From Alcanivorax sp. (GTDB taxonomy: Bacteria; Pseudomonadota; Gammaproteobacteria; Pseudomonadales; Alcanivoracaceae): 64,000 nt of DNA. The translations under genes were made by a program, and so were the position numbers. The first letter of the stretch is position 1. Each line of letters starts with the position of its first letter. The notes under the pieces are model-generated. The model saw only the letters and a program-made list of their open reading frames with translations. It did not search any database and was not told the DNA's origin. Shown one piece after another: positions 1 through 9,197 of this stretch. The stretch covers positions 47,751 to 111,750 of the forward strand of contig NZ_PBSH01000050.1 in NCBI RefSeq assembly GCF_002726155.1, in the 5' to 3' direction.

Positions 1-1
1 G

Positions 2-217
2 CGGCATATCGGGATCTACGCGTACCGGGTAGCGTTCTTGCATCAGTATGTGCAATGGCAGCCGGCCACACTGGAGCAGCTGGAATCTCTGGAGCAGCTA
101 CGGGCCATGGCCAATGGCGTGGCCATCCACGTGGAGCCTGCCTGTGAGGCAGTGCCGGGTGGGGTCGATACCCAAGCGGACCTTGATCGCCTGCGGACGC
201 AGCTGGGAGGCAAATGA
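2..217 (+). CDS. kdsB: 3-deoxy-manno-octulosonate cytidylyltransferase, C-terminal part
   Basis: Only the last 71 codons are present; the gene enters from the left edge. KdsB activates KDO as CMP-KDO for lipopolysaccharide inner-core synthesis in the cytoplasm. The fragment begins RHIGIYAYR, continues with a [11 protein letters not shown] stretch and a [12 protein letters not shown] tail, which are the usual family C-terminal motifs. Its TGA stop overlaps the ATG of the next gene (ATGA), so the two are probably translationally coupled. The placement kdsB-phosphatase-murB is common in Pseudomonas-like genomes (known context). Confidence 0.93.
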   Translation, partial: RHIGIYAYRVAFLHQYVQWQPATLEQLESLEQLRAMANGVAIHVEPACEAVPGGVDTQADLDRLRTQLGGK

Positions 218-690
218 TGGGCGTGTCGGTATTGTTTGTTTGTCTGGGGAATATTTGCCGTTCACCCACTGCGGAAGTGGTTTTTCGTGAACGCGTGAAG
301 GCTGCAGGCCTGGAAGACCGCATTCGTATTGATAGCGTTGGAACCGGCGATTGGCATATCGGCAAGGCGCCGGATCCCCGTACCCAGGAGGCGGCGTTGC
401 GGCGGGGCTATTCCATGGCGTCCTTGCGCGCCCGGCAAGTCAGCCCGGAGGATTTTGCGGACTTTGATTGGGTGCTGGCCATGGACGACGCCAACCTGGC
501 GGATCTTAAGGTCATGCGACCCGCATCGTATCAGGGCACTCTTGCCCGTTTTCTGGACTATGCACAGCACACTTCGGTGCGGGAAGTGCCCGATCCTTAT
601 TATGGCGGCGAAGACGGATTCGATACCGTGCTGGACTTGATTGAAGATGGCGCTGAAGGATTGTTGAACCGCGTGCGGGAGCAGCTGTGA
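214..690 (+). CDS. low molecular weight protein-tyrosine phosphatase
   Basis: A 158-aa cytoplasmic phosphatase of the arsenate reductase/LMW-PTP fold. The P-loop C-x5-R is visible as CLGNICRS (Cys10, Arg16) right after the first strand VLFVCLGN. The general-acid Asp lies in DPYYGG (Asp127). Length is typical for the family. It starts with tandem ATGs at 214 and 217; the first overlaps the kdsB stop and either could be used. Its stop overlaps the murB ATG by 4 bases. The physiological substrate cannot be read from sequence. A Wzb-like role in exopolysaccharide control is possible, but no Wzc-type kinase is nearby. Confidence 0.93.
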   Translation: MMGVSVLFVCLGNICRSPTAEVVFRERVKAAGLEDRIRIDSVGTGDWHIGKAPDPRTQEAALRRGYSMASLRARQVSPEDFADFDWVLAMDDANLADLKVMRPASYQGTLARFLDYAQHTSVREVPDPYYGGEDGFDTVLDLIEDGAEGLLNRVREQL

Positions 691-1730
691 GCCAGGCGGC
701 GCCACCGACCGGTTCGTTCGAGCAGATCTGTGATGCGGATTTGACGTCCCTGAATACCCTGCGGTTGCCGGCGCGAGCCCATCGTCTGGCCCGCCCGACC
801 ACGTTGGATGCATTGTCACAGGTGCTGGCGGAGCGTAATCCGGCAGAGCCACTTTTCGTGATCGGTGAAGGCAGCAATCTGGTGATTCGTTCTGATCTGC
901 CGGGGCTGACACTGAGCCTGGCGATTGATGGCATGGCGCAGGTGAAGGAAGACAACGCCCATGTCTGGGTTGCCGCCGGTGCAGGCGTGCACTGGGATGA
1001 TCTGGTGGCCTGGACCGTCGAGCAAGGCTGGCAAGGGCTGGAGAATCTTTCCTTGATTCCCGGTACGGCGGGGGCGGCGCCTTTTCAGAATATCGGTGCC
1101 TATGGCGTCGAGTTGTCCCAGGTGCTGGAGCAGGTGACGGTGATGGATGTGGTCACCGCTCAGGTAGACCATTTTGCCGGCCATGAATGCGAATTTTCCT
1201 ACCGCGACAGCCGTTTCAAAAGCCGTGATCGTGGCCGCTATATCATTACCGGCATTGAGCTTCGTCTGAATAAAGCACCCCAGTGTAACGTGAGCTACGG
1301 GCCGCTTAAGGCGCGTTTCGGCCACTTGTCGCAAGCGGATATTTCCCCCGCTGCGGTTCGAGAGCATGTGATTGCGGTGCGTCAGAGTAAGCTGCCGGAT
1401 CCTGCCGTGTTGGCTAACGCGGGCAGTTTTTTCAAAAACCCGGTCGTAACAAAAGAGCGGGGTGATGCGTTAAAGATGCGCTTTGCGGATTTGGTGGCGT
1501 ACGCACAAGCGGATGGAGTGAAACTGGCAGCAGGGTGGCTGATCGAGCAGGCCGGCTGGAAGGGTAAGCGGCTGGGGCCTGTTGGCATGCATAGTGAGCA
1601 GGCGCTGGTGCTGGTCAATCATGGCGGTGCCACCAGTGCGGATGTGGTGGCGTTGGCAGAGGCAGTGTGCGCTGACGTGCAGGCGACGTTTGGTGTGTCG
1701 TTGGAGCAGGAGCCGGTGCTGTTACCGTAG
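687..1730 (+). CDS. murB: UDP-N-acetylenolpyruvoylglucosamine reductase
   Basis: FAD-dependent enzyme that reduces UDP-GlcNAc-enolpyruvate to UDP-MurNAc, the second step of peptidoglycan precursor synthesis. At 347 aa it is the long E. coli-like type I form. Visible motifs are the FAD-binding GEGSNLVI, IPGTAGAAPFQNIGAYG, the YRDSRFK segment, GSFFKNP with the catalytic Ser, and the C-terminal LEQEPVLL with the acidic proton donor. It is the last gene of the kdsB-phosphatase-murB run (4-base overlap with the phosphatase) and is followed by a bidirectional terminator shared with the convergent rne. Confidence 0.97.
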   Translation: MSQAAPPTGSFEQICDADLTSLNTLRLPARAHRLARPTTLDALSQVLAERNPAEPLFVIGEGSNLVIRSDLPGLTLSLAIDGMAQVKEDNAHVWVAAGAGVHWDDLVAWTVEQGWQGLENLSLIPGTAGAAPFQNIGAYGVELSQVLEQVTVMDVVTAQVDHFAGHECEFSYRDSRFKSRDRGRYIITGIELRLNKAPQCNVSYGPLKARFGHLSQADISPAAVREHVIAVRQSKLPDPAVLANAGSFFKNPVVTKERGDALKMRFADLVAYAQADGVKLAAGWLIEQAGWKGKRLGPVGMHSEQALVLVNHGGATSADVVALAEAVCADVQATFGVSLEQEPVLLP

Positions 1731-1799
1731 CCAGAGAGCCCGATAGACCCATGGCCGCAATTGATTTCAGCATGTAGCTGCAGCAATAAATGGACCCAC

Positions 1800-1829
1800 A
1801 AAAAAGCCCGCACGAAGCGGGCTTTTTTG
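1800..1829. terminator. bidirectional rho-independent terminator (murB / rne)
   Basis: A-tract, stem GCCCGC, loop ACGAA, stem GCGGGC, then a T-tract. The A and T runs on either side let it act in both directions, which suits the convergent arrangement of murB (+) and rne (-). Confidence 0.9.
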
Positions 1830-1843
1830 TGGCTGGAATGTCC

Positions 1844-4800
1844 TCAGTCTTCCGAGGACGATTCCGCTTGTTGCGCCTTGGCAGCCGCTTCCTGGGCTGC
1901 GAGCTGCTCACGGCGGCGCTGGCGTGGGTCGTTGCTGGCGCGGCCCTGCTCGGCAGCAGCAGGCTTGGCTTCTGCCTTGACCGCTTTCACTTCCTTGGCC
2001 CGGCTGGGCAACTCATTGCTGGCTGGGGCCGGCTTGGGCTTTTCTTCCGCCTTTGGTGCCGGGGCCGCCGGGGTGGGTTTGTAGCCCGGGGAGCGCGGAT
2101 CATTGCTGGCGCGGCTCGGTGCAGCAGGCTCGGCGGCGGGGGCTTCTGCTTTGGGAGCCTCGGCCTCTACTGTTTTCTCTGCCTGCTTGTTTTCCTCTAC
2201 CGGTTTGCTCGGCGCTGGCGCCTCTGCCGGTTTGGCCGCTTCTGGTTGAGCTGCTGCCGGCGCTGTCGGAGCGTCTTTGGCCGCTTCAGCTTGTGGCGCG
2301 GGTTGCGCCGCTTTTTCGGCATCGGCGGTTTTCGGGGCGTCAGCCTTGGGCTGCTGCGGCTGGCCTTCGGCCACCGGCTTTTCTTCCTGCGCCGGAGCAG
2401 TGGTAGCCGTATCGCTGTCACTGGCTGCCGGTTGAGCGGTGGCCGGCTTGTCGTCTTCGGCTTTCGGCGCGGCGGTGTTTTGCGCGGCCGGGGCCTGGGC
2501 GGCCGGTTGTTGTTCGGCAGCAGGTTGCTGCGGCTGAGCCGGTGCGGCGGTCTGTTCCTGCTTCGGTTCAGTTGCGGCTTGTGGCTTGCTGGCCGCCGGC
2601 TTCTGCTCCGTTACCTCGGCAGCCTTGTCGGCGCCCTCTTTTTTAGCCTGATCGTCGGCCTTCGCTTGCGCAGACGGCTCCTGGGCCGGAACCAGCTTGG
2701 CAGGTGGGTGACCTTCATCATCCACCGGTGCGGGCTGCTCGTTACGCACCCGGGCCGGTTTGGGCGCATTATTGCGCTGCGGCTTGTCCGCAGGGGATTG
2801 CGCTACCGCATTCTTGCCGTCGCTATTGTTTTCCCCTTTGCCAGGACGCTGGCGTTCGCGTAGCGGACGATCGTCTTTGGCATCGGTGCGGCGGGGGGCT
2901 TTCGGGCCCTTGTCGCTGCCTTTGCTCTCGGTGTTGTCAGCAGCGTTGTCCTGCTTGCGGTTATTGCGCGGCTTGCCACCGTCATTGCCCTTGTTGTCGG
3001 GCTTGTTGTCGCCACGATTATCGCCACGGCTGTCGTTGCGATTGTCGTTGTTGCGGTTGTTGCGACGGTTGTCGTTGCGGCCACGGCGTTCGTTGCGGTT
3101 GCCGTCGTCCTTGTTGTCGCCACGGTTGTCACGATTGTCGGAAGAGCGATTGTCCGCCTGACGGTTATCGTTCTTGCGACCGCCGTCCTTGTCGTTCTGG
3201 CGTTTGTTGCGGTTATTGCGATTGTCGTTATCGCCACCTTTGCCGCCATCACGCTTGTTGCGGTTGTCGTTCTTGCCGCGGTTATCGTTGTTGCGGTTGT
3301 CGTTACGGTTGCGGGTGTTGCCACCGCGGCCGCCACGGGTGTTTTGCTGCTGGCGTTGCTTGTTATCGCCTTTGCGCTGGGGTTGTGCTTTCTTTGCTTT
3401 GGCCGGCTTGGGCTCAGCGGTAAAGACCTGGGCGAGCCAGGAGAACAGACGTGCCAGCAGGCCCAGGTTTTGGGCCTGTGGCGTCGGTGCGGCAGCCGCG
3501 GGCTTGGGCGGCGGCGGGGCGGTGTCCGGTGCCATCAGTTTGACGGCCGGTTCCTGGGTCTTGATTTCCGTGTCCTGAGCGGAGGCGATATCCGCATCCT
3601 TGTTGCCTTCCAGCAGGTCCATTTCATGGCTCAACTGGGTGCTGGTCTGGTCATCACGGATGCGCTCCACTTCGAAGTGGGGCGTGTCCAGGTTCTGGTT
3701 GGGGATGATTACCACGCGGACTTTGTGGTTCTTCTCAATGGCACGCAGGGGATCGCGCTTTTCATTGAGCAGGTAGGTGGCCACGGCCACCGGCACCTGT
3801 GCCTGAATCTCGCCGGTGCGCTCCTTCATCACTTCTTCTTCGATAAGACGAAGGATGCTCAGCGCCAGGGATTTCACGTCACGGATGTGGCCCTGGCCGT
3901 CGCAGCGTGGGCAAACAATGCTGGAGGTTTCCCCCAGGCTGGGGCGCAGGCGCTGACGGGACAGTTCCAGCAGGCCGAAGCGGGAGATGCGACCGAGCTG
4001 GATGCGAGCGCGGTCCGCTTCCAGTGCATCACGCATGCGGTTTTCCACGTCACGCTGATTGCGTGCCGGGCCCATGTCGATGAAATCCACCACGATCAGG
4101 CCGCCGATATCCCGCAGGCGCAGCTGTCGGGAAATTTCCTCTGCGGCTTCCAGGTTGGTCTGCAGGGCGGTCTCCTCGATATCCGCACCTTTGGTGGCAC
4201 GGGAGGAGTTGATGTCGATGGAGACCAGCGCCTCTGTCGGATCGATCACGATGGAGCCACCGGAAGGCAGCTTCACTTCCCGCTCGAAAGCGGTTTCGAT
4301 TTGCGATTCAATCTGGAAACGGGAGAACAGCGGGGTCTCGTCGTCGTACAGTTTGATCTTGTGCTGGAAGTCCTGCATGACCTGTTGAACAAAACCCTGG
4401 GCTTCGTCGTAGACTTTCTTGGAGTCGATCAGGACTTCGCCGATATCCTTGCGCAGGTAATCACGGATGGCGCGAATGATGACGTTGGATTCCTGATAGA
4501 TCAGGAAGGGCGCCTTGCGATCCTGGGAAGCCTCATCGATGGAGGTCCACAGTTTCAGCAGGTAATTCAGATCCCACTGCAGCTCTTCAGCACTGCGTCC
4601 CAAGCCGGCGGTACGCACGATGACGCCCATTTCGTCGGGAATGGTCAATGCGCCCAGCGCTTCTTTAAGTTGCGCGCGCTCTTCCCCTTCGATACGACGG
4701 GAAATGCCGCCGGCACGGGGATTGTTGGGCATCAGAACCAGGTAACGACCCGCCAGGCTGATAAAGGTGGTGAGGGCGGCGCCTTTATTGCCGCGCTCTT

Positions 4801-5122
4801 CCTTGGCCACCTGAACGATGACTTCCTGACCTTCCTTGATGACTTCCTTGATGTTAACGCGACCCTGGATGTCCTTGGGGTCTTTCTGGAAGTACTGGCG
4901 GGAAATTTCCTTGAGGGGAAGAAAGCCATGGCGCTCGGCACCAAAGTCGACAAAGGCGGCTTCCAGGGAAGGCTCTACCCGGGTGATCTTGCCTTTGTAG
5001 ATGTTGGCTTTTTTCTGTTCCCGTGTGCGGTGTTCGATATCCAGGTCATACAGACGTTGTCCGTCGACCAGTGCCACCCGAACCTCTTCAGGGTGAGTGG
5101 CGTTAATAAGCATACGTTTCAT
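1844..5122 (-). CDS. rne: ribonuclease E
   Basis: Essential endoribonuclease that scaffolds the RNA degradosome and processes rRNA and tRNA. The 1,092-aa protein starts [13 protein letters not shown]; upstream in-frame codons are not family-like, so 5122 is chosen. An S1 domain lies near residues 35-125. Catalytic Asp303 (in IDINSS) and Asp346 (in VVDFIDM), and zinc-link Cys404/Cys407 (CPRC), fall at exactly the E. coli residue numbers. After about residue 530 the sequence is low complexity: an Arg/Asn/Asp-rich block (many NDNR/NRNN units, about 600-790), then Ala/Pro/Glu/Lys-rich sequence to the end, typical of the disordered RNA- and partner-binding half. A long leader precedes it. Confidence 0.97.
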   Translation of the reverse strand: MKRMLINATHPEEVRVALVDGQRLYDLDIEHRTREQKKANIYKGKITRVEPSLEAAFVDFGAERHGFLPLKEISRQYFQKDPKDIQGRVNIKEVIKEGQEVIVQVAKEERGNKGAALTTFISLAGRYLVLMPNNPRAGGISRRIEGEERAQLKEALGALTIPDEMGVIVRTAGLGRSAEELQWDLNYLLKLWTSIDEASQDRKAPFLIYQESNVIIRAIRDYLRKDIGEVLIDSKKVYDEAQGFVQQVMQDFQHKIKLYDDETPLFSRFQIESQIETAFEREVKLPSGGSIVIDPTEALVSIDINSSRATKGADIEETALQTNLEAAEEISRQLRLRDIGGLIVVDFIDMGPARNQRDVENRMRDALEADRARIQLGRISRFGLLELSRQRLRPSLGETSSIVCPRCDGQGHIRDVKSLALSILRLIEEEVMKERTGEIQAQVPVAVATYLLNEKRDPLRAIEKNHKVRVVIIPNQNLDTPHFEVERIRDDQTSTQLSHEMDLLEGNKDADIASAQDTEIKTQEPAVKLMAPDTAPPPPKPAAAAPTPQAQNLGLLARLFSWLAQVFTAEPKPAKAKKAQPQRKGDNKQRQQQNTRGGRGGNTRNRNDNRNNDNRGKNDNRNKRDGGKGGDNDNRNNRNKRQNDKDGGRKNDNRQADNRSSDNRDNRGDNKDDGNRNERRGRNDNRRNNRNNDNRNDSRGDNRGDNKPDNKGNDGGKPRNNRKQDNAADNTESKGSDKGPKAPRRTDAKDDRPLRERQRPGKGENNSDGKNAVAQSPADKPQRNNAPKPARVRNEQPAPVDDEGHPPAKLVPAQEPSAQAKADDQAKKEGADKAAEVTEQKPAASKPQAATEPKQEQTAAPAQPQQPAAEQQPAAQAPAAQNTAAPKAEDDKPATAQPAASDSDTATTAPAQEEKPVAEGQPQQPKADAPKTADAEKAAQPAPQAEAAKDAPTAPAAAQPEAAKPAEAPAPSKPVEENKQAEKTVEAEAPKAEAPAAEPAAPSRASNDPRSPGYKPTPAAPAPKAEEKPKPAPASNELPSRAKEVKAVKAEAKPAAAEQGRASNDPRQRRREQLAAQEAAAKAQQAESSSED
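2990..3345 (-). repeat. rne: low-complexity Asn/Asp/Arg coding repeat inside rne
   Basis: On the plus strand this stretch is dominated by GTTGTCGTT/GTTGCGGTT words. On the coding strand it gives imperfect repeats of NDNRNN, GDNR and NKR. It corresponds to the disordered RNase E arginine-rich RNA-binding part. The short-period repeat could vary in copy number between strains by slippage (inference). Confidence 0.75.
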
Positions 5123-5634
5123 GGTGCTACCACAAGTTTGTGGTGGCATGGGGCAGGGCCGGATGTAACCGGTAGCAGACCAGGGGGAGTGCTGTGGCAG
5201 GCAGGTCACGGGTCGGGCGCACGCTGGGCGTGTGGATCGCTTTCCTTGGTGATCGTGTTGCCTGAGTCAGCGGCTCTCCGAGTTGTGTGCAATGTTTAGT
5301 GCGTAATCATGCTGGCAGTTGGCCAGTCTGTAATGCTTCACGCGATTGCCGTGGTTATCCTCACACAGCAATGTGTAAACTCTTGTCTGTCTGTTTTCCA
5401 GGTCGTTTGACCGGCGCTGCAGGCCACCATCGTTAATGTTCAGGGCCCGTTTTCGGACGCTGTAAATGGGTCTTCTGCAGCGTATGCCCAGTTCCGTGAG
5501 GGGGTTTCCCGTGCGGAAGGTGGGCCTGACGCTTTTTCTGTGACCTGGGGGCGGGCTCTGTCTTCATCGGCTGTAGCCGGAGAGGGCCGAACGGCGAATG
5601 TTCGCTGCGCGTCGCCGTTGCCTATTCAGGTCGA
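5123..5634 (-). promoter_or_regulatory. long 5' leader of rne (probable autoregulatory UTR)
   Basis: No gene is recognisable in the 617 bases between divergent rne and rluC. If rne is transcribed from the promoter at 5641-5670, its mRNA carries a leader of about 510 nt. In E. coli a 361-nt rne leader senses RNase E activity and controls message stability (known). The leader here is inferred to do the same. An imperfect GGCGA/TCGCC hairpin lies near 5591-5620. Confidence 0.55.
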
Positions 5635-5640
5635 CGCTTG

Positions 5641-5670
5641 ACTATAGCAACAAAAGGCCAGCCGGATCAA
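5641..5670 (-). promoter_or_regulatory. sigma-70-type promoter for rne
   Basis: Reading the minus strand, a -35 TTGATC (5670-5665) and a -10 TATAGT (5646-5641) are separated by 18 bases. The predicted start is near 5634. Confidence 0.6.
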
Positions 5671-5704
5671 TCAGATAGATTGCTGAGCCTCGCCACAGTA
5701 GATG

Positions 5705-5733
5705 CAGACTTTTACCCCGATCACGCATAGAAT
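5705..5733 (+). promoter_or_regulatory. candidate promoter directly abutting rluC
   Basis: TAGAAT at 5728-5733 with a weak -35 (CAGACT, 5705-5710) at 17-base spacing. The -10 ends six bases before the rluC ATG (5740) and no Shine-Dalgarno sequence is visible, so a transcript from here would be leaderless or nearly so. The weak -35 limits confidence. Confidence 0.4.
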
Positions 5734-5739
5734 CGCGCC

Positions 5740-6693
5740 ATGTCTGAAGATACCCCCGCAGCGAACCGCGTGACGTTTGTCACCATTGATGAAGGCCGGC
5801 ACGGTCAACGCCTGGATAACTTCCTGTTTACCCATCTTAAAGGGGTGCCCAAATCCCGTGTTTACCGGATTATCCGCTCCGGTGAGGTACGTATTAACAA
5901 GGGGCGCGCCAAGCAGACCACTCGTCTGGCCAGTGGCGACGTGGTGCGTATCCCGCCCATTCGTACCAGTGAATCCGCCGCGCCGCCGGCGGTGAGCGAA
6001 GGGTTGGCCGAGCGTCTGCGCCGGGCCTGTGTCTATGAAGATGACCAGCTATTCATTTTCAACAAACCAGCAGGCCTGGCGGTGCACGGTGGCAGTGGTG
6101 TCAGCCTGGGACTGATCGAGGCTCTGCGGGTGATGTATCCCGATGAAAAGGAAATGGAGCTGGTGCACCGATTGGACCGGGATACCAGTGGCTTGATCAT
6201 GGTGGCCCGGCGGCGCTCGTTTCTGCGTAAATTGCAGCGCCTGATGCAGGGCGGTCAGGTGGAAAAGCGTTACTGGTTGCTGTGTCAGGGCTTCAAGGGC
6301 AAGGAGCGCACGCTTGATGCGCCTTTGCTGAAAATGATGAATGGCAACGAGCGCATCGTGCGGGTCTCCCGCGAGGGTAAGCCCTCGGTGACACATTATC
6401 GCCTGCTCGAGCGGTTTGCTCGGGCGCAATTGGTGGAGGCCACTCTGGAAACCGGTCGCACCCATCAGATTCGGGTACATAGCCAGTTTGGCGGCTTTCC
6501 CTTGTTGGGGGATGACAAATACGGAATTGCGAAAGGGGAGGCCCTGCTGACTGAGATCGGCCGCCGGCGTCTTTGTCTGCATGCCCGCACCCTGGTGTTT
6601 GTGCATCCGAACACGGGCAAGTGGCTGACGGTTACCGCGCCGCTGGATGACGACTACGAGGCGATTTTGACGACCCTCAGGAGTCAGCGATGA
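5740..6693 (+). CDS. rluC: 23S rRNA pseudouridine synthase RluC
   Basis: 317 aa. Converts uridines of 23S rRNA (955/2504/2580 in E. coli) to pseudouridine. An N-terminal S4 RNA-binding domain (about residues 18-75, RLDNFLF...RVYRIIRSGEVRINKGR) precedes the RluA-type catalytic domain with HRLDRDTSG; the catalytic Asp is residue 146. ETGRTHQIRVH further on is the second family signature. It sits divergently from rne, an arrangement conserved in many gammaproteobacteria (known). No ribosome binding site is visible. The stop overlaps the next start by 4 bases. Confidence 0.95.
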   Translation: MSEDTPAANRVTFVTIDEGRHGQRLDNFLFTHLKGVPKSRVYRIIRSGEVRINKGRAKQTTRLASGDVVRIPPIRTSESAAPPAVSEGLAERLRRACVYEDDQLFIFNKPAGLAVHGGSGVSLGLIEALRVMYPDEKEMELVHRLDRDTSGLIMVARRRSFLRKLQRLMQGGQVEKRYWLLCQGFKGKERTLDAPLLKMMNGNERIVRVSREGKPSVTHYRLLERFARAQLVEATLETGRTHQIRVHSQFGGFPLLGDDKYGIAKGEALLTEIGRRRLCLHARTLVFVHPNTGKWLTVTAPLDDDYEAILTTLRSQR

Positions 6694-7379
6694 ATAATGC
6701 GCGTCCTTATGACCTGGTGATTTTCGACTGGGATGGCACGGTCATGGATTCTACCGGTCGTATTGTCAGCTGCATGCAGCTGGCAGCATTGGATCTGGGG
6801 CTGCCCTCCCTGGCTGACCCGGTGGTATGCAGTATCATCGGGCTGGGATTGCCGGAAGCCATCGCCACGCTCTATCCGCAGCTGGACGATGCAGGGATCG
6901 TCGCCATGCGTGATCGCTACGCTTTCCACTTTATCGCCGCCGAGCAGACACCCAGCGCCCTTTATCCGGCGGCGGAACAGGTGCTGACTCACTTGCGTGA
7001 AAGTGGCTTTAAGCTGGCGGTGGCCACAGGCAAGAGCCGCAAGGGGTTGCAGCGGGTGTGGGGGAATACCGGTCTGGACCGTTATTTCCATGCCTCCCGT
7101 TGCGCCGATGAAAGCCAGTCCAAGCCACATCCGGCCATGGTGCTGGAGTTGCTGGAGGCTATGGCCGTGCCGCCTGAGCGGGCCGTGGTGGTGGGCGATA
7201 CGACATTCGATCTGGAAATGGCCCGTGCTGCCGGAGTGGACCGTATTGGCGTGAGTTATGGCGCCCACCCGGTGGAGCAATTGCTCCCGTGCGAGCCTCT
7301 GGCGGTTATCGACAGATTGGACCATTTGCTGCCGCTGGTGGGTTTGGCGGCGTCTGAATTTGTAATGGAGAGTGTGTGA
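6690..7379 (+). CDS. HAD-superfamily hydrolase (phosphoglycolate phosphatase-like)
   Basis: A 229-aa haloacid dehalogenase phosphatase, subfamily IA. Motif I is DWDGT (Asp13 nucleophile, Asp15 acid/base), motif II is in ATGKSRKG, motif III Lys is in SKPHP, and motif IV is VVVGDTTFDLEMARAAG. Helical cap sequence occupies about residues 18-90. The gene always travels with rluC and sppA/sohB in Pseudomonas-like genomes (known), but its substrate is not established and cannot be inferred from motifs. ATGA overlap with rluC indicates coupling. Confidence 0.9.
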   Translation: MNNARPYDLVIFDWDGTVMDSTGRIVSCMQLAALDLGLPSLADPVVCSIIGLGLPEAIATLYPQLDDAGIVAMRDRYAFHFIAAEQTPSALYPAAEQVLTHLRESGFKLAVATGKSRKGLQRVWGNTGLDRYFHASRCADESQSKPHPAMVLELLEAMAVPPERAVVVGDTTFDLEMARAAGVDRIGVSYGAHPVEQLLPCEPLAVIDRLDHLLPLVGLAASEFVMESV

Positions 7380-7381
7380 CT

Positions 7382-8356
7382 ATGGAAAATCAGCCATCTT
7401 CCCAGCCCCCGCAGAATGAGCGGGAATGGAAGCTGATCGAGAAATTGCTGGGGCAGGCCCAGGATGAACAGCGCAAGTCCCGCCGTTGGGGTATCTTTTT
7501 CAAGGCGCTGACCTTTATATACCTGTTTACCCTGTTGGTTATGGTGATTCCGGGTAAAACCGGTTCTGCCGTGACCATGGCGGAATCGCATGTGGGGATT
7601 GTTGACGTAAACGGTGTGATCGCGCCGGATCAGGATGCCAGTGCGGATTTGATCGTTACCGGCCTGACGCGGGCGTTTGAAGCGGAAAACACCACTGCCG
7701 TACTGTTGAAGATCAACAGCCCGGGTGGCTCGCCGGTGCAATCCAACCAGGTGTATAACGCCATTAAGCGCCTGCGTGCTGAATACCCGGAAAAGAAGGT
7801 ATACGCGGCCATTACCGATGTGGGCGCCTCCGGGGCTTACTTCATCGCCTCCGCAGCGGATGAGATCTATGCGGACCCGGCCAGTATCGTTGGCTCCATT
7901 GGTGTGATCATGGCTGGGTTCGGGCTGGAGCAGGCAGCGGACAAGCTGGGTGTGGAGCGCCGTGTGCTCACCGCCGGCGAAAACAAGGACCTGATGGATC
8001 CGTTCTCGCCGATTCAGCCGGCCCATCGCAAGCATGTACAGACCATGCTGGATGACATTCACCAGCAGTTTATTACTGCAGTGAAAGAAGGGCGGGGTGA
8101 TCGACTGAAGGTGGATGGTCACCCGGAACTGTTCTCGGGGTTGTTCTGGACCGGTGAGCGAGCACTGGATCTGGGGCTGATTGACGGCCTGATGAGCCCG
8201 GGGCAGGTGGTTCGTGAGGTGGCCGGCCAGGAAGAGATGCTGAATTACAGCGCCAGCCGTTCTCCCATGGAAGAATTCATTCGTCGTTTCGGTGTATCCA
8301 TTGGTGAAGGTATGGCGGCCCAGTTGGGTCTGAGCGCCTCGCCGGTGATTCGTTGA
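7382..8356 (+). CDS. sppA: S49 family signal peptide peptidase-like serine protease
   Basis: 324-aa inner-membrane protease. A basic N-terminus is followed by one membrane segment (about residues 34-53, FFKALTFIYLFTLLVMVIP), then a periplasmic S49 domain. It is the short single-domain SohB/SppA form. Ser is expected in DVGASGAYFIASAADEIYADP and the paired Lys further on. ATG 7382 is preferred (GGAG at 7367-7370); GTG 7376, which overlaps the HAD stop, is an alternative two codons earlier. Role: degradation of cleaved signal peptides and membrane protein fragments (family knowledge). Confidence 0.9.
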   Translation: MENQPSSQPPQNEREWKLIEKLLGQAQDEQRKSRRWGIFFKALTFIYLFTLLVMVIPGKTGSAVTMAESHVGIVDVNGVIAPDQDASADLIVTGLTRAFEAENTTAVLLKINSPGGSPVQSNQVYNAIKRLRAEYPEKKVYAAITDVGASGAYFIASAADEIYADPASIVGSIGVIMAGFGLEQAADKLGVERRVLTAGENKDLMDPFSPIQPAHRKHVQTMLDDIHQQFITAVKEGRGDRLKVDGHPELFSGLFWTGERALDLGLIDGLMSPGQVVREVAGQEEMLNYSASRSPMEEFIRRFGVSIGEGMAAQLGLSASPVIR

Positions 8357-8363
8357 TCATATA

Positions 8364-8418
8364 TAGCTACGAGCTACGAGCTACGAGAAGCTAGAAGCTA
8401 GAAGCTAGAAGCTAGAAG
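8364..8418. repeat. heptamer tandem repeat array 1
   Basis: Tandem 7-base units begin 8 bases after the sppA stop: three of CGAGCTA type followed by four or five of GAAGCTA type. The same heptamers recur at 18691-18768, 39881-39900, 40018-40057, 46981-47010 and 47103-47132. Confidence 0.9.
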
Positions 8419-8467
8419 AGGCGAGTCCTGAAATACGCAATGGTGTTCGGGGCTCGCCTCTTTCCTT
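8418..8467. terminator. probable terminator between sppA and maf
   Basis: Stem GAGGCGAG (8418-8425) pairs with CTCGCCTC (8453-8460) across a long loop and is followed by TTTCCTTTT. It would terminate sppA; maf converges on it. The long loop makes it less certain than the others. Confidence 0.55.
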
Positions 8468-9061
8468 TTATACAGGCAGTTGAATCCCTTCGGCGGCCAG
8501 GAATTCTGTCAGTACGATCAGTGGCAGGCCCACCAGTGTATTCGGGTCGCGTCCTTCCAGTGCCTTGAATAATACAATGCCCAGCCCTTCGGATTTGAAG
8601 CTGCCGGCACAGTTAAGTGGCTGTTCGACATCCACGTAGCGTTCAATCTGGGCTGGTTTCAGGGTGCGGAATTGCACATGAAACGGGTCACAGGCCACCT
8701 GGCTGCGGCCGGTGGCGGTATTGAGCAGGCACAACCCAGTAAGGAAGGATACCCGCTGACCGCTGGCGGCGCTGAGTTGGCGGATCGCGGTGTCCCGGTC
8801 GCCGGGCTTGCCCAGGACTTGATCGCCGATCACGGCGACCTGGTCGGAGCCGATAACCAGGGTGTTCGGATGCTGGTCGGCCAACGCCAGGGCTTTTTCC
8901 CGGGCCAGGCGCATTACCAGGGCGGTAGGGCTTTCATCCTCATGCCGGGATTCATCGATATCCGGACTTTGGTGGATAAAATCCAGCTTCAGCTTGTCCA
9001 ATAACTGGCGCCGAAACGGCGATGAAGAGGCGAGTAACAGGGTCGGTGTCTGGTCAGTCAT
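8468..9061 (-). CDS. Maf-like nucleotide pyrophosphatase (YceF type)
   Basis: 197-aa house-cleaning pyrophosphatase. YceF-type Maf proteins hydrolyse 7-methyl-GTP (known). The signature LLLASSSPFRRQLL is at the N-terminus, with RLAREKA, VIGSDQVAV and the RTLKPAQIERYV segment following. ATG 9061 (MTDQTPT) is chosen; an upstream ATG at 9088 would add nine residues not typical of the family. It is divergent from yceD, as in E. coli, where yceF neighbours yceD-rpmF-plsX. Confidence 0.92.
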   Translation of the reverse strand: MTDQTPTLLLASSSPFRRQLLDKLKLDFIHQSPDIDESRHEDESPTALVMRLAREKALALADQHPNTLVIGSDQVAVIGDQVLGKPGDRDTAIRQLSAASGQRVSFLTGLCLLNTATGRSQVACDPFHVQFRTLKPAQIERYVDVEQPLNCAGSFKSEGLGIVLFKALEGRDPNTLVGLPLIVLTEFLAAEGIQLPV

Positions 9062-9159
9062 GGGGGTCTCCGCGCGTTGCGGGGGCAAGTGTAAGGATTA
9101 TTTTTTCATGACGCACGAAAAACCCTGTTGACTCAGGCGCTTAGTGCCTCACATTAACT

Positions 9160-9188
9160 TTGACAGCAGGGCCTCACGGCCCTAGAAT
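9160..9188 (+). promoter_or_regulatory. consensus sigma-70 promoter of yceD-rpmF
   Basis: TTGACA (9160-9165), 17-base spacer, TAGAAT (9183-9188). This is close to perfect. The predicted start, about seven bases on, is at or within three bases of the yceD ATG (9198), so the transcript would be leaderless or nearly so. No Shine-Dalgarno sequence precedes the ATG. Confidence 0.8.
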
Positions 9189-9197
9189 TGCGCGCTT

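Noticed and set aside
3344..5299. 651-codon plus-strand frame opposite rne
   Set aside because: Antisense shadow of rne; the minus-strand product has every catalytic residue of RNase E at the expected number.
8364..8418. Heptamer arrays as possible CRISPR
   Set aside because: Units are 7 bases with no spacers; no cas genes nearby.
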